NCBI RefSeq assembly: GCF_019091455.1
Contig: NZ_JAGXJN010000021.1
Coordinates: 1-64,000, forward strand
From: Chitinophaga sp. GbtcB8
GTDB taxonomy: Bacteria; Bacteroidota; Bacteroidia; Chitinophagales; Chitinophagaceae
DNA: 64,000 nt
Direction: 5' to 3'
Below, piece after piece: positions 44,286-53,563 of this stretch. The notes beneath the pieces are model-generated. The model saw only the letters and a program-made list of their open reading frames with translations, was not told the origin of the DNA and did no database searches. Each line of letters begins with the position of its first letter. Position 1 is the first letter of the stretch. The position numbers and the translations under genes were made by a program.

Positions 44286-45158
44286 TTAACGGAAGCTGGG
44301 GATACCAGTGCGGAAGGCCGCGGGAGGAGATTGATATTGCTGGCGGAAGGCGGCCGTAAAATGCTCAATGCTGTTAAAGCCGGAGCTAAAAGCCACATCC
44401 GCCACGGTTTGCATGGTAGTGCGCAGCAGCAGGGCCGCATGCTGCAAACGGATGGATAACAGGTATTGATGCGGTGAGCAGGAAGTAAAGGTTTTAAAGA
44501 TGCGGCTGAAGTGAAAGGGGCTTACATAACAATACGCCGCAATTTCAAAAAGGGAAATATCCTGTGTAAAATGCGTGGTAATGTATTCCTTAGCCCGCTC
44601 TATGGTGGTAAGATGATTCGTCTTTAGCCGGCTGTTAATGCGGGTATCCGGTGCATAGTCCGTAACGGAGCCTAACACCTTATCCGTCATTTGAAGTACC
44701 AGCTGATCTATTTGCAGCTTGCTGCCGGAACGTAATCCCACTAACTGGCTGATATGAAAATGCAGGAACTCAGTTTCAGTATTGGTGCGCAGCAGGGTAG
44801 AGTGCAGGTCATTATCCCGGAAGAACTTCGTATGCCCGTAACGTTGAGTCAGCTCCTGGTGAAAGCTGTGTGTAAATTCAAAGATGGTACATTCATCGGG
44901 TATGGCATGTGTATGTGTAATAGTACGTTCATAACCCGGTTTGGTAAGGATCACACAGCCAGTATAAGAGTCCATGGAATGCCGGAACACATTGTACAGG
45001 AAATTACCCTTGCGCACAAAGCTGATACAAAAGCTTTCCGCATACTCCGGCTTGGAAGTACGGCAATCTGTGCACCGGCATTTAAAATCCAGTACACGGT
45101 AAAAGTCGGAATGGTAGCGGGTATGGATGTCAGCGTCCATGGCTGTAAAGTTAATCAT
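44286..45158 (-). CDS. AraC-family transcriptional regulator with Cys-rich N-terminus
   Basis: A 290-residue regulator. The N-terminal domain contains DFKCRCTDCRTSKPEYAESF, a CxCxxC cluster that could bind metal or sense redox, and a GYERTITHTHAIPDECTIFEF cupin-like strand. The C-terminal helix-turn-helix pair is SLFEIAAYCYVSPFHFSRIF and VADVAFSSGFNSIEHFTAAF. It precedes the DinB gene on the same strand and probably controls it. A hairpin terminator and a possible promoter lie upstream (45201-45294). Confidence 0.92.
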   Translation of the reverse strand: MINFTAMDADIHTRYHSDFYRVLDFKCRCTDCRTSKPEYAESFCISFVRKGNFLYNVFRHSMDSYTGCVILTKPGYERTITHTHAIPDECTIFEFTHSFHQELTQRYGHTKFFRDNDLHSTLLRTNTETEFLHFHISQLVGLRSGSKLQIDQLVLQMTDKVLGSVTDYAPDTRINSRLKTNHLTTIERAKEYITTHFTQDISLFEIAAYCYVSPFHFSRIFKTFTSCSPHQYLLSIRLQHAALLLRTTMQTVADVAFSSGFNSIEHFTAAFRQQYQSPPAAFRTGIPSFR

Positions 45159-45200
45159 TTGCCGCCAGAGGGAGAACTGAGAAATGAACAGGACAAATTA

Positions 45201-45294
45201 AAAAAGGACTCCGCTTTGCCCAGAGGAGTCCTTTTTAAAAATTAGCGTGGTAAGAATACCTGCTATGTCTAATAAATTCTTGACTTTAAAGATA
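45201..45294 (-). promoter_or_regulatory. Promoter and terminator hairpin ahead of the AraC gene
   Basis: On the minus strand TATCTTTA (45287-45294) fits a -7 element. A transcript from about 45280 would reach a perfect 12-pair stem (45201-45212 with 45225-45236) whose right flank is a T-run, before the AraC start at 45158. The order promoter, short leader, terminator, gene is the same as in small-RNA copy A. The two conserved boxes of copies A and B are absent. Attenuation control of the AraC gene is one reading; a separate short RNA is another. Confidence 0.4.
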
Positions 45295-45449
45295 CAGTGT
45301 GGAAACCTGCCATTTGTTAAGCATTGGTTAATCGTCCTCAGTTTTTTTAAGAGGGGTGCTCGTCCAGCCTGCGTAGGAGAGCAGCCCCATGTTTAGTGCT
45401 GCTAAACGTAATGAAAATACGGGCAAAATGCTATAGTTTCGCATCTTCC

Positions 45450-46736
45450 ATGTATCCGTTCATTCATAGCGTAGTTAATATTGGAATCAGGCCTGGTCAT
45501 CCGTTCGAAGAGCAAAAGAAAATAAGGTCCCTGAATGCAGGGGCGCTACTGGGCTCTGTAATAGTAGCGGTGTTATTGGTGCTGAACCTACTGACGGCAC
45601 ATTTGTGGCTAGCCTGCTGCTACCTGTTGTTATCGCTGGTGATAGCGGGCATTTTCCTGCTACAGCAACACCAGCTGTTCCAGCCTGCCCGGTTCACAGC
45701 TATCACAACTATTGCCCTGTTCTTCAGCTTTATTTCACTGGCCTATCATAATAATACAGAGCTGCTGCTGTTATTAAATATAGCTGTGATCATAATGCTG
45801 CTGGATTCCTGGTGGTTAATAATTGTAATGGCGTTGGTGGATATGTTCATATTTATCTTCACCCATATTTATAACAGTCGTCATGAGCCGTTAATAGAGG
45901 CTTTACCCCCTTCCCGCGATATCATTAGCGTAACATCTCTGTTTGTGATGATGATGGTAGTGCTGTTATATAATAAGTATGAGCAGCAGCGTTACCGGCT
46001 GCAGATGGAGGGACTGAACCGGCAGAATGAAGATAAAGCCGTGCGTTTGGAGAACCTGAACAAATCCAAGGAAAAAATACTTTCCATTCTTTCACATGAC
46101 CTGCGGGAACCCCTGGCTGCCATGCGTTCCCTCTTAAGCCTGGATGCAGATATGGCCGCGCCCCTGTTCAACGAGTTTGCAGGCCGGGCACGTAACAGTT
46201 TGGATAATGTGCTGCTGAGCTTAGATAATACCCTGCGCTGGTCGCATATACAGTTAAAAGGCAGTATGGCGTACCCCCAATACTGCGATGTGCAGGAAGC
46301 TATCCTGCAACTGCAGCAAAAAATGGGTTCGCAGGTGGATGAGAAAGCCCTGGTCTTTCACCAGCAGGTACCTAAGGATACATTAGTGTATGCTGACCCG
46401 GATCACCTGGCCATCCTGCTGCGTAACGTGTTATCCAATGCTATTAAATTCACACATAGCGGCGGCAATATTACCATCGCTGCTGCTACCGAAAAAGAAA
46501 CCGTACATATTCGTGTAACCGATACCGGTATAGGGATGGATACTGCCACCCAGGCCCGCCTGTTTGACCTGGAACGGCATTTTACGCGCCGGGGTACAGA
46601 TAATGAGCACGGAGCCGGTTTGGGACTGCTGGTGGTAAAAGAGCTGGTAAGGATCAACGACGGGCAGCTGCAGCTCTCCAGCGCTGTAGATAAGGGAACT
46701 ACGGTCAGTATTCGGCTCCCCGGTTCTTATGTATAA
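45450..46736 (+). CDS. Membrane sensor histidine kinase
   Basis: A 428-residue kinase. I use ATG 45450 (MYPFIHSVV); GTG 45396 and ATG 45411 are also in frame. Five or six membrane helices span about 30-190, then a short coiled linker leads to the HisKA box KILSILSHDLREPLAAM with the phosphorylated His and the HATPase_c domain: N box NVLSNAIKFTHSG, G1 DTGIGM, G2 GAGLGLLVVKEL. No large periplasmic sensor is present, so it likely senses membrane or cytoplasmic cues. It is convergent with the GntR gene with six bases between. No response regulator is next to it. Confidence 0.92.
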   Translation: MYPFIHSVVNIGIRPGHPFEEQKKIRSLNAGALLGSVIVAVLLVLNLLTAHLWLACCYLLLSLVIAGIFLLQQHQLFQPARFTAITTIALFFSFISLAYHNNTELLLLLNIAVIIMLLDSWWLIIVMALVDMFIFIFTHIYNSRHEPLIEALPPSRDIISVTSLFVMMMVVLLYNKYEQQRYRLQMEGLNRQNEDKAVRLENLNKSKEKILSILSHDLREPLAAMRSLLSLDADMAAPLFNEFAGRARNSLDNVLLSLDNTLRWSHIQLKGSMAYPQYCDVQEAILQLQQKMGSQVDEKALVFHQQVPKDTLVYADPDHLAILLRNVLSNAIKFTHSGGNITIAAATEKETVHIRVTDTGIGMDTATQARLFDLERHFTRRGTDNEHGAGLGLLVVKELVRINDGQLQLSSAVDKGTTVSIRLPGSYV

Positions 46737-46742
46737 ATGTGC

Positions 46743-47753
46743 TTAAAAAGATGATCTTTCTACCAGCCTGCAGGGGTTTTGCAGGTGCGCTTTTTTCTTC
46801 TTTAAGATCATATTGATCACATCCATTCCCATTCTTGTAAAGTCACTGGAGATAGTAGTAATACCATTACCCACAATCTCTTTCATAGGAAAATCATTGT
46901 AAGAGATAATGCCCACATCCTTACCCAGCTTATAACCAAAGGTGGTGATCTTTTTTACTAGGTGCACCAGGTCCTGGTCATTTACCAGCACATACAGCTC
47001 CCCGCGGGCCGGCCGTTTGCTCTTTGCATGGGAAATAATGGAAAAGTCCAGCTCAAACTCACGGCAGAATTGCCGGAAACCTTTTTCGATCTGTTTCAGG
47101 TTATAAAATTGCGGGCCCAGTACCAGCACCAGCTTGTTGTATTTACGGCGGATGGTAGGCAGGCCCTGTTGTAATATCTGGTAAATATCTGCTTCAAAAT
47201 GCTGGCAAACAGAAGGGTAGGCCTGGCCCCAGTCCTGGTAGCCCATATCCAGGATGTATATTTTATCCTGCGGTAATTTTTTGAGCGCGGGTTTCATGCC
47301 CTTGTCAGGTATGGGCATAATAATGTATTCCGTGTACTTGCCTGCGCTTTGCGCGATCAGTGTTTTAAACACTTCCATATTGTTATGATGGAAGAAAATA
47401 TCCACCACGCCTTTTCCGTCCAGCGTGCTTTTTATGCCTTCGTAAATATCCTCTTTATACGCTGTCAGGTGGTTAAACAGCACAAATATATTATGCTTGG
47501 AATGAGTGTTGGCGCTGGCTACAAAATAACCTTTATACTTTACGGCCGATATTACACCGGTTTGTTTTAGCTGCTCAAATGCCTGTACTACGGTCTTTTT
47601 GGCAATACCGGTGCTGTCGCTCACCTCATTTACAGAAGGTATTTTATCCCCGATCTTTAACTGTTTGTTATCAATAGCGCTAATAACAGATTGTATGATC
47701 TGCTGATACTTTGGCGCCCCTGAATTGTGATCTACTGTGATAATAGACTTCAT
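46743..47753 (-). CDS. GntR-family regulator with LacI-type sensor domain
   Basis: A 336-residue repressor-like protein. The N-terminal winged helix is GntR-type (KIGDKIPSVNEVSDSTGIAKK, TVVQAFEQLKQTGVI). Residues 90-335 are a periplasmic-binding-protein-like sensor of the LacI/PurR type (GIISYNDFPMKEIVGNGITT). Such GntR-LacI hybrids in Bacteroidota usually sense monosaccharides and control sugar-use loci. It precedes the GH67/GH115-like gene on the same strand by 31 bases in position (its gene ends the group), so it likely controls the second PUL. Confidence 0.92.
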   Translation of the reverse strand: MKSIITVDHNSGAPKYQQIIQSVISAIDNKQLKIGDKIPSVNEVSDSTGIAKKTVVQAFEQLKQTGVISAVKYKGYFVASANTHSKHNIFVLFNHLTAYKEDIYEGIKSTLDGKGVVDIFFHHNNMEVFKTLIAQSAGKYTEYIIMPIPDKGMKPALKKLPQDKIYILDMGYQDWGQAYPSVCQHFEADIYQILQQGLPTIRRKYNKLVLVLGPQFYNLKQIEKGFRQFCREFELDFSIISHAKSKRPARGELYVLVNDQDLVHLVKKITTFGYKLGKDVGIISYNDFPMKEIVGNGITTISSDFTRMGMDVINMILKKKKAHLQNPCRLVERSSF

Positions 47754-47783
47754 AAGTATGAATTACAAATTATCAATTCTTAG

Positions 47784-50486
47784 TTATTTCTCAAACATCC
47801 AATCCAGCCCTTCTGCTGCATCTCCTGCGCTGCCTCCCGTGAATCCCAATACCAAACAGGCTCCTTTACCCAGCGTAAGCGTATGCTCACCTGCTGCAAA
47901 GTAATAGGTATGCACATTCACCGGCGGCAGGGAAGGTATGCTGATGGCATGCCGGAGGCGGATGGCTGCCTGCCCGTAGTTATCGGCGCCGGCGTCTGTT
48001 TCCAGGTCAGGCTCCTGTAAAAAGCTTTTGTCCTTACTTTCAAAAAAACCTATCACTACTTTTACTGCTTGCTGGTTGCGGAATTGTAAAGTAGTACCGG
48101 CTGTTTGCTGCTGCTGCATGGAGCAGGTAATGCCCTGCAGGTCTTTTAACGCAGGGGCTACCATTGCCAGGCGCAGGTCTTTATCTGAAAATACCGTTGC
48201 CCCGCTTAGGGGCTGGTAACGGCCCTTAGCCGGGCTTAATAGTGTAACGGCAGCCGCTTGTAAATGCAAGGTATTAGCCGGTGTGGAAGTGCCGGATGAC
48301 GCTGCCTGCAAGGTTTGCAGGTGCTGTTTAAAATACTGAAGCTCTGCTTCATAATAGGGCAGCAGCTCGGTCCAGGTTTTATTCTTCCCATCGTCTCCGC
48401 CAATAGGCACTTTTCTTTGCGCGGTTTGCATGCTGTTAGCGTACAGGTAAGTATCTTTTGTAAGGGCGGCCAGCTCCCGGTAATGTTGCACGCTTTGTTC
48501 CAGCAGGGGCAGCGCTTTTTGCAGATCGCTCAGCTGGTGACTGTGCTGGTATTGCAGCACCCACAAGGCGGCCTGCACTTTGGCAGCAAAATAACTGGCC
48601 AGCGCACGGTAGCAGTATACGTCATTTTTCAGGCGGGTAAATTCTGCCTGGTTTTGCTGTACACTGGCCGCAGCTTTGTCAATGGCGGCTGCTGCCAGCT
48701 CTCCATGTTGTACTACTTCTTTAATTACCTGCACAGGTGTTTCGCCGGTATGCGGCGCATGCTGCCATTCCTTATCTGCATACTGCAGCAGGGTTTCTCC
48801 TTCCGGCCCGTCGGAATCATACAGGTCAGGCCATACCCGCCATTTTTTAGGATTGATCAGCTGGTTCATGAACATGCCCAGCGTAAGCGTTTGCCGGTTA
48901 CCGTTAGTAATACCAAAACGCCGTAACAGCTTGGGCGCTATTTCGCCGGTTTGTTCATAGGCTTCCAGTATATCTTTACCGGTTTGTGTGCTGTATTTTT
49001 TATCTAAAAGGCCGCTCCAGTAGAGGTCTTCAGCTGCCCGGTCCCGGTGGCAGTTCCAGGCATAACGTGCCCAGGCCTGGTACCAGATCCAGTCACGGTT
49101 TGTTTGCAGCAGGCGGGGTGTGGTTTTATCCGCGGTATAAGGCCAGTCCCAGTATGAGGCCTGTGGGTATAGGTGTAAACCATTGGCGCCATGGGCTGTG
49201 TGCATAGCCTGCACGCATTTTTGAATAAAATTGGTAGCGCCGTAACGGAAGGGTTCCAGGTTGGCCAGTATATGCACGTTATCAATGTCGGCAGCAGCCA
49301 GCCGGCTGATCTCGCGGTGCATGGCGGCCCAGGGGCCGCGCGGGGTATAGGTGGTAAGCGCTTCCCCGTTATATTTATTTTCTACATACAGGTTTGAATA
49401 GAGTGGGAGGGCGGCTTTCAACAACAGCTGCGGATTGCTGTCATGCCCGCGTAGCACAATAGGGGGCAGTGTTTTCTTTCCCAATGTTTGCAGCCCGTCC
49501 TTAACCCCGGGAATAATAGTTTCAGTAAACCATTTCACATCCATGTCATCGCCTTCCATAGCTTCTCCCAACGTTACCAGCAGGCCTACATTGGGATATT
49601 TGGCTACAAAAGCGGCAATGGATTTACGGGTATAATCCGCTATCAGCGGGGTAATGGGCCGTTTGCGGTCCTGGGTTACCAGTCCGTGTTTTTCTGCAAA
49701 AGGTTTGGAAAGAATAATGTTGTAGAACATCTGTATCACCCAAATGCCGCGGCGGTCTGCCTCTTTGGTGAGGAAGCGGTACATATCCTCATTCTTTTTA
49801 AAAGTTGCGCTGTCCACCTCCACCGCGTAAGGATATTCCTTTAACCGCACCAGCGATGCAAAGGGATGCCCGTTCCACAGGTACAGGGAGTTCATACGGT
49901 TTTCCGCCAGCATATCCAGGTAGCGGATCCATAAAGCCTTATCATACAGCCAGGGAAATACTTCCGGGGTATAAGGATATTCATACACCATTCTGCCCGG
50001 CAGGTAAGTAGGTTTCTGAATGCCTACACAGGTGCCGCGCAGCACCATTTCCGGCTGGTCGGTAAAGGAGAGCTGTGTGGGTAAAGCGCCTGCCGCGCGT
50101 ACGCGGGCAGCCAGTTCCAGGCAGCCATACAAAGTGCCGCTGGCATCCGTACCGCCAATAACGGTATGGCTGTTTGCTGCTGCAATAGTAAAACCTTCTT
50201 TGCCTGGTGTTTGTGAAATAGATAACTTATAAGTACGTATAGCCTTTTGGGTAAGCGCATCATCCAGGAGGCCTATCACGATAGCTGCACCTGCTGGTGC
50301 ATTGGCCTGTGTAAGCAGCTTTACCTGGTAACCCGCAGCCTGTAAGGCTTTGCGCAGGTGCTCTGCTCCATATTGTACCCGTGCATTGGCATGTGCTGCT
50401 GTTACCAGCGTTATATTTTTATCACCTGCTGCAAAACAGAAATGCCAGCAACAGCTCACCAATAAAATACAAAACAATCGCTTCAT
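47784..50486 (-). CDS. Secreted glycosidase, GH67/GH115-like (alpha-glucuronidase-type)
   Basis: A 900-residue secreted enzyme. ATG 50486 (MKRLFCILLVSCCWHFCFA) gives a proper signal peptide. An N-terminal ~130-residue alpha/beta domain with VQYGAEHLRKALQAAGY and GTDASGTLYGCLELA is like the GH67 N-terminal domain. The barrel has VLRGTCVGIQKPT, a tryptophan-rich core and many acidic residues, and the C-terminal part is helical. It falls in the alpha-glucuronidase-like group; a specific family is not fixed. It lies between the GntR gene and the fucosidase-propeller gene on the minus strand. Confidence 0.75.
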   Translation of the reverse strand: MKRLFCILLVSCCWHFCFAAGDKNITLVTAAHANARVQYGAEHLRKALQAAGYQVKLLTQANAPAGAAIVIGLLDDALTQKAIRTYKLSISQTPGKEGFTIAAANSHTVIGGTDASGTLYGCLELAARVRAAGALPTQLSFTDQPEMVLRGTCVGIQKPTYLPGRMVYEYPYTPEVFPWLYDKALWIRYLDMLAENRMNSLYLWNGHPFASLVRLKEYPYAVEVDSATFKKNEDMYRFLTKEADRRGIWVIQMFYNIILSKPFAEKHGLVTQDRKRPITPLIADYTRKSIAAFVAKYPNVGLLVTLGEAMEGDDMDVKWFTETIIPGVKDGLQTLGKKTLPPIVLRGHDSNPQLLLKAALPLYSNLYVENKYNGEALTTYTPRGPWAAMHREISRLAAADIDNVHILANLEPFRYGATNFIQKCVQAMHTAHGANGLHLYPQASYWDWPYTADKTTPRLLQTNRDWIWYQAWARYAWNCHRDRAAEDLYWSGLLDKKYSTQTGKDILEAYEQTGEIAPKLLRRFGITNGNRQTLTLGMFMNQLINPKKWRVWPDLYDSDGPEGETLLQYADKEWQHAPHTGETPVQVIKEVVQHGELAAAAIDKAAASVQQNQAEFTRLKNDVYCYRALASYFAAKVQAALWVLQYQHSHQLSDLQKALPLLEQSVQHYRELAALTKDTYLYANSMQTAQRKVPIGGDDGKNKTWTELLPYYEAELQYFKQHLQTLQAASSGTSTPANTLHLQAAAVTLLSPAKGRYQPLSGATVFSDKDLRLAMVAPALKDLQGITCSMQQQQTAGTTLQFRNQQAVKVVIGFFESKDKSFLQEPDLETDAGADNYGQAAIRLRHAISIPSLPPVNVHTYYFAAGEHTLTLGKGACLVLGFTGGSAGDAAEGLDWMFEK

Positions 50487-50564
50487 ACATCCATTTTCAT
50501 AACGTACATCAATCAAACATTCAATCGCAATCCCCCAATATTAAAAAAATCAATTTCAATTATC

Positions 50565-53126
50565 TTACTTCAGCTCATCCATTACCTGGTCCATCACCTG
50601 CCGGTTCAGCTTTACCTGCACCATTCCAATGGGGTGGAAGCGCTGGGTATTATTAATAGCCGCATACAGGATGGTATAACGGTCATCCCCCTCCGGTATC
50701 AGGCAAAGCGGGGTACGCATAATATCCCACCACTTTTTCACTTTGGTATGAATGGGAAAGTACTGAGCGGCAGTCCAGTGCACGCCGTCCCTTGAAAGCG
50801 TGTACCCCATCATGTTAGGCAAATGTAATCCAAATCCTTCCGGTCCGCCATCAAATACGGCAATATATAAACCATTTGGCAACCGGCTTACAATAGGGTT
50901 TTCCACAAACCAGGGATGTATGGAGGTCACGGGGTTCACGGTAGTATCCATCCGTGTCCAGGGGCCTTCCATGGAGGCGGACCTGGCTAACCCAACATAC
51001 CAGCCTTTGCCGGATTTGGTTGGATAGTCGGCCCATTTTGCGTAAGGATATGCGCCGCCGTAAAAGGCCAGCCATTCATTGCCTACCGGGTAAGGATAAA
51101 AGAACGCCACGCCCTGCCGGCCTTCCCACAGCTGGGAATCTACACCCGGCTCCATTACAATGCCCTTATCCTCATAAGGGCCGCCAATGCCTTCCGGCCC
51201 TTCCTTTACAGATTCCGCCCGCCAGATGCGCCCAAAGGAATGATTGGGCGCAATATTTTTGTCTACGGTATAAGCCAGGTAATAACCATACCAGCGGTTA
51301 TGCGCGTTGTTAAACACCGGCATAAAAGACCAGATGGCCGCGCGCCGGTCATTCACCGGGTTATCATCTGCAGCCACTGCATATTGCCCGCTGGATGCAT
51401 ATAAAGTATTTTCCCGTTTCCAGTGAATGGCATCTGTGCTGGTCCAGTGCCCAATGCGGGTTTTTACCTGGTCGTAATATGCTGCCACACCTTTTTCCCC
51501 TGCTCTCTCTGTGGGGAACAGGTGGTAAGTACCATTCACCTTTACACAGGTACCGCCTTCAAACCCGCCCTGTATGCCGCTTGTACCGGGCATACCTTCC
51601 TGTATCACCGGGGCATCCGGCCCGCCCAGGATCTCAAACAGGGGTGTGGCAGGGTTCCCCTTCTCGTTCACGTTATGAATGGAATGTTGAACTACGATCC
51701 TGAATACATAAGCAAGGTCTGAAGGGATCCTTGTTTTCTTTGGGATAGTAAGCGCCAGCCCCTGCTCATCCATCTTAAACGGCATGGTTTCCAGCGATTT
51801 TAAACCCAGCATCTGCAGCGATTGAATGCTGCCTCCCAGGCTGTTATTATTCAGCGCTTTCAGGTGCACGGTGGAGGAATCTCCCGGCCAGTCCAGGAAA
51901 ATAGCATAGAGTGTATCACCCTTGCGGGTATAGTGTACGCGCTGGCCTTCCGGTGTGGTTTCACCAAACACGCTGAAAGGGCGGGTACCGTAAATTGATT
52001 CACCATTAGCCCACATCCATTTACCCACACGGAACATTACTTCCTGCTGATTATCCGGGATAGTGCCGTCAGAGCGGGGAGAAAGGTTCAGCAGCAGCTG
52101 TCCGTTCTTGCTCACCACTTCTATGATCTTATGTATAATTTCTTTAGGGGTACGTATCTCCATACCGTCCGTATACCCCCAGGAAAGGGCATAGCCGGTA
52201 CCAATGGAATAATCGCAAAGCCAGGGTTTTTCTACAATATGATCGGGGTTGCTGTTCTCATGGTCCAGCATACCAATACCATCCGGTATATCATTGCCTT
52301 TGTAGGTCATGGTTACGTCCTGGTGGCGTTGTTCAGCCACATTAAAGTAATGCGCCAGATAATGTTGTATGTAGGTGGGGGGAATATTTTCCAGCCAGGA
52401 ATCGTGGTATATAATATCAGGATGGTATTTGTCTACTATTTCTTCGCACTTGCCTTCCCACATTTTCAGCCAGGCTTCGTGCGGCATGGGCGTGCCGTAT
52501 AATTTGGCGTATTTGGGATTGGCCGCTGCCCATCCGGGTTTGGGCTTTACATACCCGTAATTCAGCTCATGGTGCAGGGATACAAAGAATTTCAGTCCTC
52601 TTTTGCGGATGGCTTTTTCCAGCTCGCCCACTACATCGCGGTGCGGCCCCATTTGTTTGGCATTAAAAGGTGTCAGCTGGCTGTCCCACATGGCAAAACC
52701 ATCATGGTGCTCAGCTACCGGTCCGGCAAAACGCGCCCCGCTTTTTACAAACAGGTCGGCCCAGGTATCGGCATTAAAATGTTCACCTTTGAACATCGGT
52801 ATAAAATCATGGTACCCGAACTTGCTAAGAGGGCCGTACAGGGCCACATGCCGCTGGTAGGTGCCCAGTTTGGAGTACCCGGAGTCCGCATGCATATGAG
52901 AGTAATAATGTTCATTATTATAGGCAGGCACGGTATATACACCCCAATGGCAGTAGATACCGAATTTGGCGTCGCGGATCCATTCCGGTACTTCCGTGTG
53001 TTGCTGAAGGGAGCTCCAGTCAGGTTTATAAAGAATATTTTTTTGTGCAAAGGAAACAGAAAAGGAAAAAACTACCAGCAAAAGGGCAAGGGCCCCAAGC
53101 CGGCACAGGAACATAACATGCTTCAT
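50565..53126 (-). CDS. GH29 alpha-L-fucosidase fused to a beta-propeller glycosidase-like domain
   Basis: An 853-residue secreted protein (signal peptide LGALALLLVVFSFSVSFAQ). Residues 30-400 are GH29: FGIYCHWGVYTVPAYNNEHY, AEHHDGFAMWDSQLTPFNAK, a likely nucleophile Asp in IIYHDSWLENIP, and LLLNLSPRSDGTIP. A beta-sandwich (about 400-490) follows. Residues 500-840 have repeated propeller-like strands (GHWTSTDAIHWKRENTLY, WRAESVKEGPEGIGGPYED, TLSRDGVHW) like GH43/GH117-type five-bladed propellers. Two catalytic modules in one chain would cut neighbouring sugars of a fucosylated glycan. It is divergent from the susC gene of the second PUL. Confidence 0.8.
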   Translation of the reverse strand: MKHVMFLCRLGALALLLVVFSFSVSFAQKNILYKPDWSSLQQHTEVPEWIRDAKFGIYCHWGVYTVPAYNNEHYYSHMHADSGYSKLGTYQRHVALYGPLSKFGYHDFIPMFKGEHFNADTWADLFVKSGARFAGPVAEHHDGFAMWDSQLTPFNAKQMGPHRDVVGELEKAIRKRGLKFFVSLHHELNYGYVKPKPGWAAANPKYAKLYGTPMPHEAWLKMWEGKCEEIVDKYHPDIIYHDSWLENIPPTYIQHYLAHYFNVAEQRHQDVTMTYKGNDIPDGIGMLDHENSNPDHIVEKPWLCDYSIGTGYALSWGYTDGMEIRTPKEIIHKIIEVVSKNGQLLLNLSPRSDGTIPDNQQEVMFRVGKWMWANGESIYGTRPFSVFGETTPEGQRVHYTRKGDTLYAIFLDWPGDSSTVHLKALNNNSLGGSIQSLQMLGLKSLETMPFKMDEQGLALTIPKKTRIPSDLAYVFRIVVQHSIHNVNEKGNPATPLFEILGGPDAPVIQEGMPGTSGIQGGFEGGTCVKVNGTYHLFPTERAGEKGVAAYYDQVKTRIGHWTSTDAIHWKRENTLYASSGQYAVAADDNPVNDRRAAIWSFMPVFNNAHNRWYGYYLAYTVDKNIAPNHSFGRIWRAESVKEGPEGIGGPYEDKGIVMEPGVDSQLWEGRQGVAFFYPYPVGNEWLAFYGGAYPYAKWADYPTKSGKGWYVGLARSASMEGPWTRMDTTVNPVTSIHPWFVENPIVSRLPNGLYIAVFDGGPEGFGLHLPNMMGYTLSRDGVHWTAAQYFPIHTKVKKWWDIMRTPLCLIPEGDDRYTILYAAINNTQRFHPIGMVQVKLNRQVMDQVMDELK

Positions 53127-53563
53127 AACCTGGTTTTATAATAGAACGCGGAACAGCAGCCAGGATTGAGATTGAAAAAGACCAGGGTGATTAAATAATT
53201 CGTAATTCTAAAGGTAGCATATTTCCCTTATCTATACTATACTATGGTAGTCTTTTTTAGCTAAAGCGGGCACGCCATCGTTGCCGGTAACGATTGCGTA
53301 AAAAAAAAGCCGCTGTGCTCCTTTTTTAACTAATTATTTCTGTAGCTTGACCCCTGAGATTATTACCTCTCTTACTGAAGGGAGTTATCAGGGGGGAACA
53401 GCAGCCTTGATTGTTATGGGGAAGATCGTCATCTTAAAATTCCATTAGTTATGAAAAGTATACTTCTTTTTTTATGGGCTATATTTTAATTGTCTAGCCG
53501 ACACCAAACTACTTAGTCCTATTCTATCAACTTATTTAGTCCTATTCTTAAATCATTAAAACA
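53127..53563. promoter_or_regulatory. Divergent control region of the pectin PUL, with 23-bp-spaced direct repeats
   Basis: A 437-base gap between the fucosidase (minus) and susC (plus) genes must hold both promoters. A 13-base direct repeat TTAGTCCTATTCT occurs at 53513-53525 and 53536-53548, a 23-base period, just before the susC start. Such spacing, about two helix turns, fits binding of a regulator on one face of the DNA, or is a recent duplication. No clear TTTG / TAnnTTTG pair was found. Confidence 0.5.

Noticed and set aside
44754..45245. 163-codon plus-strand frame over the Cys-rich AraC gene
   Set aside because: Antisense shadow; it would also run through the terminator hairpin at 45201-45236.
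48315..48926. 203-codon plus-strand frame over the GH67/GH115-like gene
   Set aside because: Shadow of a long secreted-enzyme gene; no signal peptide or domain.
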